Assembly: GCA_022577435.1 (NCBI GenBank)
Contig: JAKOON010000111.1
Span: 22,501-86,500, forward strand
From: Embiotoca jacksoni
Lineage: Eukaryota > Chordata > Actinopteri > Embiotocidae
DNA: 64,000 bases
Direction: 5' to 3'
Every line of letters begins with the position of its first letter. Position 1 is the first letter of the stretch. A program made the position numbers and the translations under genes. Below the pieces are notes generated by a model that saw nothing but the letters and a program-made list of their open reading frames with translations, was not told the DNA's origin and did not search any database. Of the stretch, positions 37,700 to 47,700 are shown piece by piece.

Positions 37700-38650
37700 C
37701 CCCCCTTACAGAGATTTAGAGGCACCTGCACGCCGACTGTGATTTGTGTGTTTACAGTAAGACTCTGGGATTATGGTCGTATGTACAGTTGAGAGAGTAG
37801 CCGCGTAATCATTTAAGAAATGCTGAATTCCTCGTGTACTTTTTGAGTGGCAATGCTGGATCACAAGACTGTGCATAAACTGAACAAAAGAGAATTTTCA
37901 AATAAACAACCTGCAAATAATAAACTTATTCAGCTGTTGACACTGATTTACACTTAAATAAAACTGGTGGTGCAGCAGGACGAGTACATTTAGTCACACT
38001 TTGCATTTAAATGCTGTAATTTAATACTACTTTTTATTCTACTCTACATTTCAGAGGGAAATATTGTACTGTTTACTCACTTAATTTACAGCTTAGGTCA
38101 TTATTTATTTTGCAGATTAACCGATTCATTGAATTACCGAGCTGCAAAAATAAACAAACTAAAATTAGCAGCAGTTTAGATATTGAAAATGCTACGAGCG
38201 CAATAATGCAATCAGTATTGATTACAAAATCAAAATTTTTCTGCATAGTAATTTTCTGGGAAACAACATTTTGACTGCATTAATGTATTTTAACTCAATG
38301 CTGTTGGTGGACTTTAACTATGTATTCCAGCACTGAGTAAAATAAACTGTATGGATATCTACAGCATCCCAACTGGAAATTTATTGCTCTAAAAATGTTG
38401 GGAGAATATTGTGTTTTGGTAAAAAAAATTGTTGTTTTTGTTGTTGTTTCCAGGATATTCTATTTAAAGGTGGTCTTCAGTAGCAAGGTTTTCTATTTTG
38501 TTCAAGTTACTATGCATAATTGCACCATTGTGTCTATGTATATCTAAATCTATCTAATTTATATCTATTTGAACTCTGTTTTCTTTTATTAGTGGGATTT
38601 ATTGTGTTTAATTTGATGTTCCTGATGCATTTTATTTCTTCATTTTAAAT
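37700..38650. other. Spacer upstream of pmel
   Basis: AT-rich, no gene or clear repeat recognised. It may contain melanocyte enhancer sites, but none was identified with confidence. Confidence 0.4.
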
Positions 38651-38760
38651 TGTATTTTTTTGATATTTTGTAGAAGTGCGTGTATTTTTCTTACTGTAAA
38701 GCACTGTGAGCTGCATTTTTTTTGTGCTATACAAAATAAAGTTTATTATTATTGTTATCT
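38650..38760 (+). mobile_element. Retroelement 3' tail
   Basis: ACTGTAAAGCACTGTGAGCT, then TGTGCTATACAAAATAAAG and TTTATTATTATTG, is the typical 3' terminus of fish L2/CR1-type elements. The 5' part is missing. Confidence 0.55.
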
Positions 38761-38769
38761 CTGTTTGTC

Positions 38770-39955
38770 TGTATGTAAGTTAAAACCAAAGTCAAATTCC
38801 TTGTATGTTTAAAAATACCTGGCCAATGAAGCCGATTCTGATGTTCCCAGAGTGTCATTATTTTACAGTCTGATAATGCGTTTTACAAAAAACATTGTGG
38901 AAATCTTTTGTGGTATCATTCTTAAAATGTTTTTAGAAAATGTTTTATTATTTTTATGAAGAAGATCCTGGAAACAAATGAAAAACCTTCCCGCTGAACA
39001 TTGCACATTTCTAGCTGGGTATTTATGTAACTATATATCTTATTTTCATTATCCTAAACTTGTATAGTTATTTCATTCTCTGTCAGTACAATAAAAATCA
39101 ACCACAATATGTGATTTTTTTTTGGGGGGGGGGGGCTAAAATAAATGACCAGTCAGAGAGTTTAAAGCTCAATACAACACGCCGGGATAATTTTTTAAAT
39201 CATGAGGGGTTTACAGCATCATTATTTTTATCCACAAAGCACATGTTTTAATTCAAACACAATATGAGAGGTCACCTAAATCTCTGCTGAAGTCACCAGA
39301 CCGGTTTTGGGCTGCCTCTCCAATCACAACTTATTATGCGCGGATTTACTCTGAATTCATATCGATTATCTGCCGTCAGGTGATGGAAAAGGAAAATGAT
39401 ATAAATATATGTGTGGAGGTCGTATCAGGTGAAAAAGTCCAGTGATATACTTCAATATGATGCTAAAAAAAAAAATACAATATGTGAAGTATTGAAGATT
39501 TGTTTCTTCTTTCTGTGTCATTACAACAATAGGCCACACGCACTGCTCAGAGGCAGTGCCTGCAGAAAAAAAAAATGGGAGGAATGCAACGTTAATGAGG
39601 ATTATTGAAGCACTTGTGACTCCCTAAATTCATCCGGCTTTGTCCTGCTACCCCCTCAACTTTAAAGTCACTCTGTTATAAGATTTTTTTCTTTTTTTTG
39701 TCTCTATCATATGTTAAACTGTGACACTGTTTAAACCTCTTTTTTGAACAATGTCAGCATTCACAGCAAAATCCTGCTCAGACCTGTTTCATCTGTCGTT
39801 ACGGCGACCGTGAACCCTTTAACTCCCCTCGGGCCTCATCGCTTACATGTGCAGACCTGGCAGGGTCGATATTTCCTGTGGCAATTCTCTGTTGATATTA
39901 TATTTAATGTATAAATAATTTTGTGGCAGTGTTTGATTTTGTGGTTGTTTTTTTT
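38770..39955. other. Intergenic AT-rich sequence
   Basis: No gene. Contains a G-run (39123-39134) and short A- and T-runs. Nothing else is recognised. Confidence 0.4.
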
Positions 39956-39974
39956 TTGTGTGTGTGTGTATATA

Positions 39975-40038
<64 letters not shown>
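39956..40038 (+). repeat. (GT)n microsatellite
   Basis: A long run of about 30 GT units from 39978 to 40038, preceded by a shorter interrupted run. It yields spurious Val-Cys and Thr-His open frames. Confidence 0.95.
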
Positions 40039-40040
<2 letters not shown>

Positions 40041-40079
40041 TTATTCATTGCTAATTTTTTTTCTAAAATATTTATTTTT

Positions 40080-40195
40080 ATCTATCTTATTTTATGTATA
40101 CGTATTTGTGTGCACCTTTTTTGTGTTTCCACGCTGCTGTGATGACTACATTTCCCCACTGTGGGATTAATAAAGTCTAAATCTAAATCTATAAT
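40080..40195 (+). mobile_element. LINE 3' tail with (TAAATC)n end
   Basis: CACGCTGCTGTGATGACTAC, then CCCCACTGTGGGATTAATAA and AGTCTAAATCTAAATC, the same 3' end class as 47690-47915 and 44180-44308. Only the tail is present. Confidence 0.6.
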
Positions 40196-40204
40196 CCTGC
40201 TGTG

Positions 40205-40475
40205 CTGCAATATTTTATTTTTTTATTTTTATTTTATTTCACTTTATTAATCCCCGAGGGGAAATTTCTTCACTACAGCAGGGGGGCTCTCAGGGGGGAG
40301 CTGCTGCAACAGGCTGCCACTAGCGCGGCGCCAGGTAACCTGACCTGAGGTGCATGTTTTTGGATGATGGGAGGAAGCCGGAGAACCCGGAGAGAACCCA
40401 CGCAAGCACAGGGAGAACATGCAAACTCCGCACAGAAAGGCACAGGACCGGATTCGAACCCGGAACCTGATATAA
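40205..40475 (+). repeat. Widespread fish dispersed repeat
   Basis: TTATTAATCCCCGAGGGGAA near the start, then GCATGTTTTTGGATGATGGG, AGAGAACCCACGCAAGCACA and GAACATGCAAACTCCGCAC, ending GGATTCGAACCCGGAACC. This pattern is common in fish genomes. The end resembles a tRNA B-box. No gene is encoded. Confidence 0.6.
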
Positions 40476-40899
40476 TGATATATATAAATGATTAACGTGA
40501 GACAAACAGACTGAAAACTTTATTTTATCAGATAAAACAGATGCTGACAAAGTTTTCTTTTGGAGGGCATAATTTAACGTTGAAATGAATCGCATTACAT
40601 TTTAATTTATTACAATACTCAGAATATGGCAAAATACTTAAAATTCTGACATTGTGATATTATTGTATTGGTATATTGGTAATATCGTATCGTCCAATTG
40701 TGACCTTTACGATCCACAGGATGGTCGCACATGTGACTTAGGCAAGGCAAGTTTATTTGTACAACACATTTCAACAACAAGGCAATTCAAAGTGATTCAC
40801 ATAAAACCATTAAAAGCATCAAAACTTAAACAACTCTCAAGGTGTCAATGACCCCACAAGAAATTTAAACCTGATACTTTCCTCCAGTTGGTCAGAACG

Positions 40900-41070
40900 G
40901 AAGAAGGTGAAATATATATTCAAAAAACTATGAAAGACGGCCAGTTGAGTTGGATAAAATTTAGGTCTGAAAAGTGAGGCCAATGTGATAGTGTCTTACC
41001 ACTGAGGGCCACTAGGGGCTGGCTCCAAAAAAAAAAACTCTGGCTCCAATAACCCATAAGCGATGATAAG
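40900..41070 (-). repeat. Repeat A fragment, reverse
   Basis: On the minus strand it shows TTATTGGAGCCAGAG, TTTTGGAGCCAGCCCCTAG, CACATTGGCCTCACTTTTC and AGACCTAAATTTTATCC, matching the repeat A core. Confidence 0.6.
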
Positions 41071-41129
41071 TGTTCTGGTGGTCCTTCTAAAAACAATTCC
41101 ATCATCCTACTTTTTAGTAGGTGAAAGAA

Positions 41130-41785
41130 GGGTCAGGTCAGTAACATGATTGGGTATAAAAAAGAGCATCCTGGAAGAAATGGGGAGAGATTCACCATTC
41201 TGTGAAAGACTGCAAGCATCTAAGAAAAAAAATTCCTCAACGTAAAACTACAAAGAATTCGTGGATTTCATCATCTACAGTTCATAATATCATTAAAAGA
41301 TTCAGAGAATCCAGAAAAATCTCTGTACAAGGCTGAAAACTAATATTGTATGGTGGTGATCTTCAGGCCGTCAAGCAGTACTGGATTAAAAACAGACAGA
41401 GCTCTGTAGTGGAAATCACTGCATGGGTTCAGGAACACTTCTGAAAACCATCGTCTGTGAACACAGTTCAATGCTGCATCCACAAATGCAGGTTAAAAGT
41501 AATTTCAGATGGACTGAGGCGAAGTGGAAAACTGTTCTGTGGTCTGACAAATCAAATCAAAAATGTTTTAATTATTTTTGGAAATCATGGACGCTGCATC
41601 CCCCAGGTTAAAGAGGAGACCCTGAACTGTTGTGGAGCTGAAATCCTACATCAGGAAAGAATGGGACAACATTTCTCTCCAGCAACTGGTCTCCTTAGTT
41701 GCTGGCATCAAATTAAAAATGAACATATATTCTTCTGTAAAACAATAAAAGTCCACAGTTTCAACATTTGATATGTTGTCTTTGG
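41130..41785 (+). mobile_element. Tc1/mariner-class transposon relic, left part
   Basis: Broken transposase. In frame pieces: GFHHLQFIISLKDSENPEKS near 41265, and ISDGLRRSGKLFCGLTNQ or WKTVLWSDKSNQKC near 41505-41565 (compare the KWK.VLWSDES motif before the catalytic Asp in this superfamily), followed by FGNHGR. Deletions have removed the middle. The sequence TTTCAACATTTGATATGTTG at 41759-41778 belongs to its 3' end, which resumes at 44309. Confidence 0.65.
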
Positions 41786-42000
41786 TCAAATTTCTATTAA
41801 ATATAAATATTTTTGTCACTGACTACCTGACAGGCAGACCACAGTTTGTCCGTCTGGGCAGTGTGCTGTCTGATACAGTGGTCAGTGGTACTGGAGCTCC
41901 TCAGGGAACTGTTCTGTCTCCTTCCTGTTCACCTTCTACACAACTGACTTCCAGAACAACTCAGAGTCAAGACATCTGCAGAAGTTCTCTGATGACTCTG

Positions 42001-43485
42001 CAGTGGTCGGATGTATAAGGGATGGACGGGAGGAGGAGTCAGTGGTCGGTGTATAAGGGATGGACGGGAGGAGGAGTCAGTGTAGGTGTATAAGGGATGG
42101 ACGGGAGGAGGAGTCAGTGGTCGGTGTATAAGGGATGGACGGGAGGAGGAGTCAGTGGTCGGTGTATAAGGGATGGACGGGAGGAGGAGTCAGTGTAGGT
42201 GTATAAGGGATGGACGGGAGGAGGAGTCAGTGTAGGTGTATAAGGGATGGACGGGAGGAGGAGTCAGTGGAAGGTGTATAAGGGATGGACGGGAGGAGGA
42301 GTCAGTGGTCGGTGTATAAGGGATGGACGGGAGGAGGAGTCAGTGGTCGGTGTATAAGGGATGGACGGGAGGAGGAGTCAGTGTAGGTGTATAAGGGATG
42401 TACGGGAGGAGGAGTCAGTGGACGGTGTATAAGGGATGGACGGGAGGAGGAGTCAGTGGTCGGTGTATAAGGGATGGACGGGAGGAGGAGTCAGTGGTCG
42501 GTGTATAAGGGATGGACGGGAGGAGGAGTCAGTGGACGGTGTATAAGGGATGGACGGGAGGAGGAGTCAGTGGTCGGTGCATAAGGGATGGACGGGAGGA
42601 GGAGTCAGTGGTCGGTGCATAAGGGATGGACGGGAGGAGGAGTCAGTGTAGGTGTATAAGTGATGGACGGGAGGAGGAGTCAGTGGACGGTGTATAAGGG
42701 ATGGACGGGAGGAGGAGTCAGTGTAGGTGTATAAGGGATGGACGGGAGGAGGAGTCAGTGGACGGTGTATAAGGGATGGACGGGAGGAGGAGTCAGTGGT
42801 CGGTGCATAAGGGATGGACGGGAGGAGGAGTCAGTGGTCGGTGCATAAGGGATGGACGGGAGGAGGAGTCAGTGTAGGTGTATAAGTGATGGACGGGAGG
42901 AGGAGTCAGTGGTCGGTGCATAAGGGATGGACGGGAGGAGGAGTCAGTGTAGGTGTATAAGGGATGGACGGGAGGAGGAGTCAGTGGACGGTGTATAAGG
43001 GATGGACGGGAGGAGGAGTCAGTGGTCGGTGTATAAGGGATGGACGGGAGGAGGAGTCAGTGGTCGGTGTATAAGGGATGGACGGGAGGAGGAGTCAGTG
43101 GTCGGTGCATAAGGGATGGACGGGAGGAGGAGTCAGTGTAGGTGTATAAGTGATGGACGGGAGGAGGAGTCAGTGGACGGTGTATAAGGGATGGACGGGA
43201 GGAGGAGTCAGTGGACGGTGTATAAGGGATGGACGGGAGGAGGAGTCAGTGGTCGGTGCATAAGGGATGGACGGGAGGAGGAGTCAGTGTAGGTGTATAA
43301 GGGATGGACGGGAGGAGGAGTCAGTGGACGGTGTATAAGGGATGGACGGGAGGAGGAGTCAGTGGTCGGTGTATAAGGGATGGACGGGAGGAGGAGTCAG
43401 TGGTCGGTGCATAAGGGATGGACGGGAGGAGGAGTCAGTGTAGGTGTATAAGTGATGGACGGGAGGAGGAGTCAGTGGACGGTGC
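42001..43485 (+). repeat. 37/38-bp minisatellite derived from LINE coding sequence
   Basis: About 39 copies of GGTGTATAAGGGATGGACGG plus GAGGAGGAGTCAGTG, ending GTC, GAC, GTA or similar. Copies ending TGGTC or TGGAC are 38 bp and those ending TGTA are 37 bp. The first copy follows in reading order from the reverse transcriptase, where GGATGTATAAGGGATGGACG continues the SAVVGCIRDGREEE-like part of this LINE family (here FSDDSAVVGCIRDGREEES in shifting frame). The unit is not a multiple of three, so the array is not translatable across copies. Confidence 0.95.
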
Positions 43486-43700
43486 ATTGGAGTCGGAGAC
43501 ACCAACAGACTTAACAAACTGGTTAAGAAGGCCGGCTCCATCATCGGCTACAAACTGGACAGCCTGGAAAAGGTGGTGGAGAGGAGGACGCTGAACAAAC
43601 TATTATCCATATTGGATAATCCTGACCACCCTCTCCACCTGCTGCAGGGACAGAGGAGGACGTTCTCCAAAAGACTCCTCCAGCTGCTGTCACAAGGACA

Positions 43701-43983
43701 GATACAGGAGATCATTCCTGATACAGGAGATCATTCCTGATACAGGAGATCATTCCTGATACAGGAGATCATTCCTGATACAGGAGATCATTCCTGATAC
43801 AGGAGATCATTCCTGATACAGGAGATCATTCCAGATACGGGAGATCATTCCTGATACGGGAGATCATTCCAGATACAGGAGATCATTCCAGATACAGGAG
43901 ATCATTCCTGATACAGGAGATCATTCCAGATACAGGAGATCATTCCTGATACAGGAGATCATTCCTGATACAGGAGATCATTT
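43701..43983 (+). repeat. 19-bp minisatellite inside the same LINE
   Basis: About 15 copies of GATACAGGAGATCATTCCT with few changes (CCAGAT, ACGGGA). It begins directly after the LINE sequence encoding LLQLLSQGQIQEIIP, which supplies the first unit, and ends where the LINE tail resumes (TCTGTCCACTGCAATAAG). Confidence 0.95.
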
Positions 43984-44222
43984 CTGTCCACTGCAATAAG
44001 ACTGTACAATAACTCACCTCTGGCAAAAATCTATCACACAACAATAACACCATTGCACTGCTGTTTTGTATATTGTTTTATTCTAATTCATTGCACTGTT
44101 GTTTAGGTTTAGATTTTGTTTAGGTTAGTTTATTTAATATTATTTATCTTATTTTATTGTATAGAATGTGCATTTTTTTTACGCTGCTGTAACATAAAAA
44201 TTACCCTCAGGGATTAATAAAG

Positions 44223-44308
<86 letters not shown>
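44223..44308 (+). repeat. (TATC)n microsatellite, LINE tail
   Basis: About 21 TATC units form the 3' end of the LINE at 41786-44308. Such tails mark the priming end of a non-LTR insertion. Confidence 0.95.
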
Positions 44309-44410
44309 ATATGGGTTTACATGATTTACAAAATGATCACATTCTGTTTTTATCTACATTTTACACAGCGTCCCAACTATCCTGGAAATGGAGTTCTAGC
44401 AGACTGTCTA
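44309..44410 (+). mobile_element. Tc1/mariner-class transposon relic, right part
   Basis: AATATGGGTTTACATGATTT, then ATTCTGTTTTTATCTACATT and TTACACAGCGTCCCAACTA, is the continuation and end of the transposon whose left part stops at 41785. The two parts are separated only by the LINE. Confidence 0.65.
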
Positions 44411-44698
44411 CCAAATTCCCCCTATCTTTTTATATATTCAATTCAACACTCTCTAAAGCAAAAAGCAATTTAAAACGTACATAAATCTTTATCCCCTGCC
44501 CCTTAGCGTTATATTATATTGCTGTGTCATTCTTATTTTGTTTGTTCTTGTATGTATTGTATTTGTATTTATATTCGTATTAAACTCATATTCATTTTTA
44601 ATAAAATAAAATAATAATTGCAGAGGTTGCATTTATTTCTTTCTCTTCAAAAATCACCACATTGCGTGGTCCTGTACGCCAGCAGTGTCTCTGTTTGT

Positions 44699-44714
44699 CC
44701 ACCAGGAGGCGCTG
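44699..44714 (+). promoter_or_regulatory. CTCF-like motif in the sarnp promoter
   Basis: CCACCAGGAGGCGCTG, about 85 bp upstream of the sarnp ATG, is close to the vertebrate CTCF consensus (CCACCAGGGGGCGCT type). Two GGAAGTGAAA/GGAGTGAAGG-like ETS sites lie between it and the ATG. Confidence 0.45.
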
Positions 44715-44784
44715 CGGGGAAACGAAGTCGGAGTGAAGGAGGTCAGAAGTTTGATTGGAGGAAGTGAAACATCAACAAAGAAAG

Positions 44785-47700
44785 ATGGCCGAAGTGATAG
44801 AGCTGCAGAAGCTGAAGGTGGGTCGTATTCTAAAATATATCTGTTTTTATAAACCTCAGGTCTTTATATTAGCGGAGTGTTGGTTTTAGCCGGTGTAGCT
44901 GCGGGACCAGAGAGCGGGGTGACGCATAATAAGGTGGTTCGAAGAAGAAAATGTGGACGCTAAGAGCCGGCGTGTGCTCAATGAGCTGCAGCTAACAACC
45001 GAGCTAAAGGCGAAATCCAGGCCGTTAACTTCGCCGGGAGGAAATGAACATACTGAACATGTAATATTACTTTAAAACAGTTCATCTGTGTCCTGGTTTC
45101 ATTCGATTAACGGCATCATTCAACTACAACTTAGCTAATCATTAGCCCGCTAAAAATACCTGTAGCACGCGAACTACTTCAAGAACGGATGAATGATTAA
45201 ATTTAGACTTTATTAATCGGACAGTGGGGAGATTTGGTATGATTAATAATCATTAATTCATTAATAACAATGTGTAAAAACTGCACGAAACTACTCATCT
45301 GTGGCTTAATTCAACTTGCAGGAAGTATTCAGATCCTTTATTTTAATAAAAGTAAAGAAGAATAAGCAGCAAAATGCAATTAAAGTATTAAAACTGCTAG
45401 TTTGGTCCCTCTGACTGGTGTATTTTTTTTATATATGACATCATTCGATTATTAATAGTGAAGCAGATAAATGGTCGACTCATGATTACTGAGAAGGAAG
45501 TTCTGATCCACAAATCTGTTTTCAGACTTTTGGACTTCCAAACATTAATTATATTAAAATGAAACCATGAAGAAGTTTAGAGGGAAACATCATAGTTTGG
45601 TGGAGCTGTTATCAACTTCGACTACACACAGATCTTTTGTAAGATGTTGGAAACACTTTCGTTTTCAATAAAAAAATATTAATTTCAATATCCATTGTGT
45701 CAAATCTCCATTTTAAAAGGCTAAAAACTTATTTGATAAATCCTTAAGCTAGGGAATCTTCAGGGTCACTCAGGCAACGCTACCTTAGGTCTGGATTTCT
45801 TTAGTTTTGAAAAAAATAAATTCTTTCAATATTTATATTTTTTTATGCGTTTTTGTTGTTTATTTTCACAGCTGCAGCACAGATTTCCTCATACTTTGTC
45901 CCGTTTACTCTGAATGATCCATAGATGTTGTTTACTGGTCGTTGAATGAAGTGCGTGTGTTTTCTGTTGCAGCTTGCTGAGCTGAGGCAGGAGTGTGATG
46001 CTCGCGGTCTGGACACCAAAGGAAACAAAGGGGAGCTCATCGCCCGACTGCAGGCCTACCTGGAGGAGCACGGTGAGGCCGCGTCTCCATGCTGTCCTCA
46101 CATTCACGTAGTACCATGCACTTATAAAAGAAAGAACAGCCAAGTTACACGTGCACAGGTGGTCCAACATGCATTCAGTAAGGCTGAGATAAATAGTTTT
46201 TCACGTACAATCTAGATGTTGTTTGTTCTTGTATGATTAGATTTAGTATCCTCTTTATAGTTCCTGTTTTTTCTGCATTTTTTTTTCACGGATCTTTGCC
46301 CCTCTTTCTCTCTGGAAACTTATTTCTTTTATATTCCAAACAACAGAAGAAGATGTGGACGTAGACGACGTGCTGGCAGAGGACGCAGTGGTAATCTCTT
46401 CTTTTTCACTCTCAGTCCGGATTAGTTTATTTTTGTGAAGGAAAGATTAACGTTTTCCATTTTTATTTCAGGACTTCACTAAAGTCGAGAGTTCCAACAA
46501 CGTAAAAGTCGACAAGGATTCTGAATCTACTGAGTCTGAGCAGTAAGTTCATCTTCATTTAATCTATGTCCTTATTTCTGTCCCGGAGTACTTCTGTACT
46601 TCTTGACTGTTCCTGCACCTTTTAAGGAAACGGCACAATCCTGGTTAGAAGCGGAGAGAACTCAAACATGTCTTTTGTGCAGTCTAACACCGTGATAATG
46701 AATTTCTTTGATAATATATGACCAAAACCATAAAAACATGCTGAATATGTTGAAACGGGTGAGGGTGGACTGGATGGATGGACGTGTGAATCATGATGGC
46801 AATTTTCAGTGGGTTTGTCATCACTGTAAAGGTTGCTAGGCAACTAGCACAACTGAAAAGAACGGACATGCTGATTTGCCCAACGTGCTCACATCTTGTG
46901 TTTGATTTTCGTAGGTCATCGGATTCGATGTAAAAAGACGAAGTGTCCTCATTTATTTGTTCTGCTTTCAGACCTGCTGAGACGAAGGTGGTGAAGATAA
47001 CTCCTCCGTCGACTGGCAGCGAAGTACGTATGACATGTTTACACACACTCATAAAACCTCCCATTCAACAAGCCTGAAAAAAAACATATTTATTTAATTG
47101 ATGATATGTGCAGGTGAAAGGAGACTTTTGCATGCAGTAACTCTCATATTTGTAAAATACAAAAACTCCTGAATCTGTGGAAAAAAATATTCAATTAAAC
47201 TTGACAGGAAAGATAAAGTCACTGCAATTTATCATAACATTTAAAAAAATCAGCTCATATGAAAGCTGCAGTTTGGGTGTTTTCTGAGCCTGGATGAGTG
47301 CAGCCTTTAATGATGCTGTTCTCAGACTCAATGTGCAGTGTTTTTTTGTTTTTTTTTGTCGAGGTCATCACCTTTCCGGTACTTCTTTTAATTATCTTTT
47401 TACATCCCATTAACAATGTCAGCACTTATTTTTCTTTAAAGATGCAGCACCTTTTATTTGAGTATTTCTTTTTTACACTTCATCTACCATTTCCCCCCAT
47501 AACATGGATATTTTCGGACATTTCCAGAAACAATATGGGAGTGATGAAACTCTCCGACGTATGTGACGTCTAAGCAGCTGTTTTACTTTTCTTCTTCGGT
47601 GTAATAAAGAAGCGAGTCTGATTTTTCCGGCCGTCATTAAACTATCAGTTGAATGTTTTTGTCGCGACTGTTTTAAACCTTGATATCAATCATGGACACC

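Larger units (their letters stand above)
41786..44308 (+). mobile_element. Non-LTR retrotransposon (L2/Rex1-like) inserted in the Tc1/mariner relic
   Basis: Starts with a reverse transcriptase stretch (VTDYLTGRPQFVRLGSV, then TGAPQGTVLSPS, about 41815-41935). It then runs into a minisatellite (42000-43485) and resumes with the C-terminal part (DTNRLNKLVKKAGSIIGYKL, then VVERRTLNKLLSILDNPDHP, about 43500-43640). A second minisatellite (43701-43983) follows, then the tail GTACAATAACTCACC, TTGCACTGTTGTTTAGG and GGGATTAATAAAGTATC with (TATC)n. Upstream domains are missing, as expected from 5' truncation. Likely target duplication is AATAT (about 41810 and 44309). Confidence 0.8.

Noticed and set aside
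39836..40170. Open frames of Thr-His or Cys-Val repeats
   Set aside because: Translations of a (GT)n microsatellite.
40440..40475. Possible tRNA gene (B-box-like GGATTCGAACCCGG)
   Set aside because: No matching A-box or cloverleaf upstream. It is part of a dispersed repeat.
42001..43485. CRISPR-like alternation of repeat and variable bases
   Set aside because: Units are contiguous 37/38-bp minisatellite copies without unique spacers, in a vertebrate genome and derived from a LINE.
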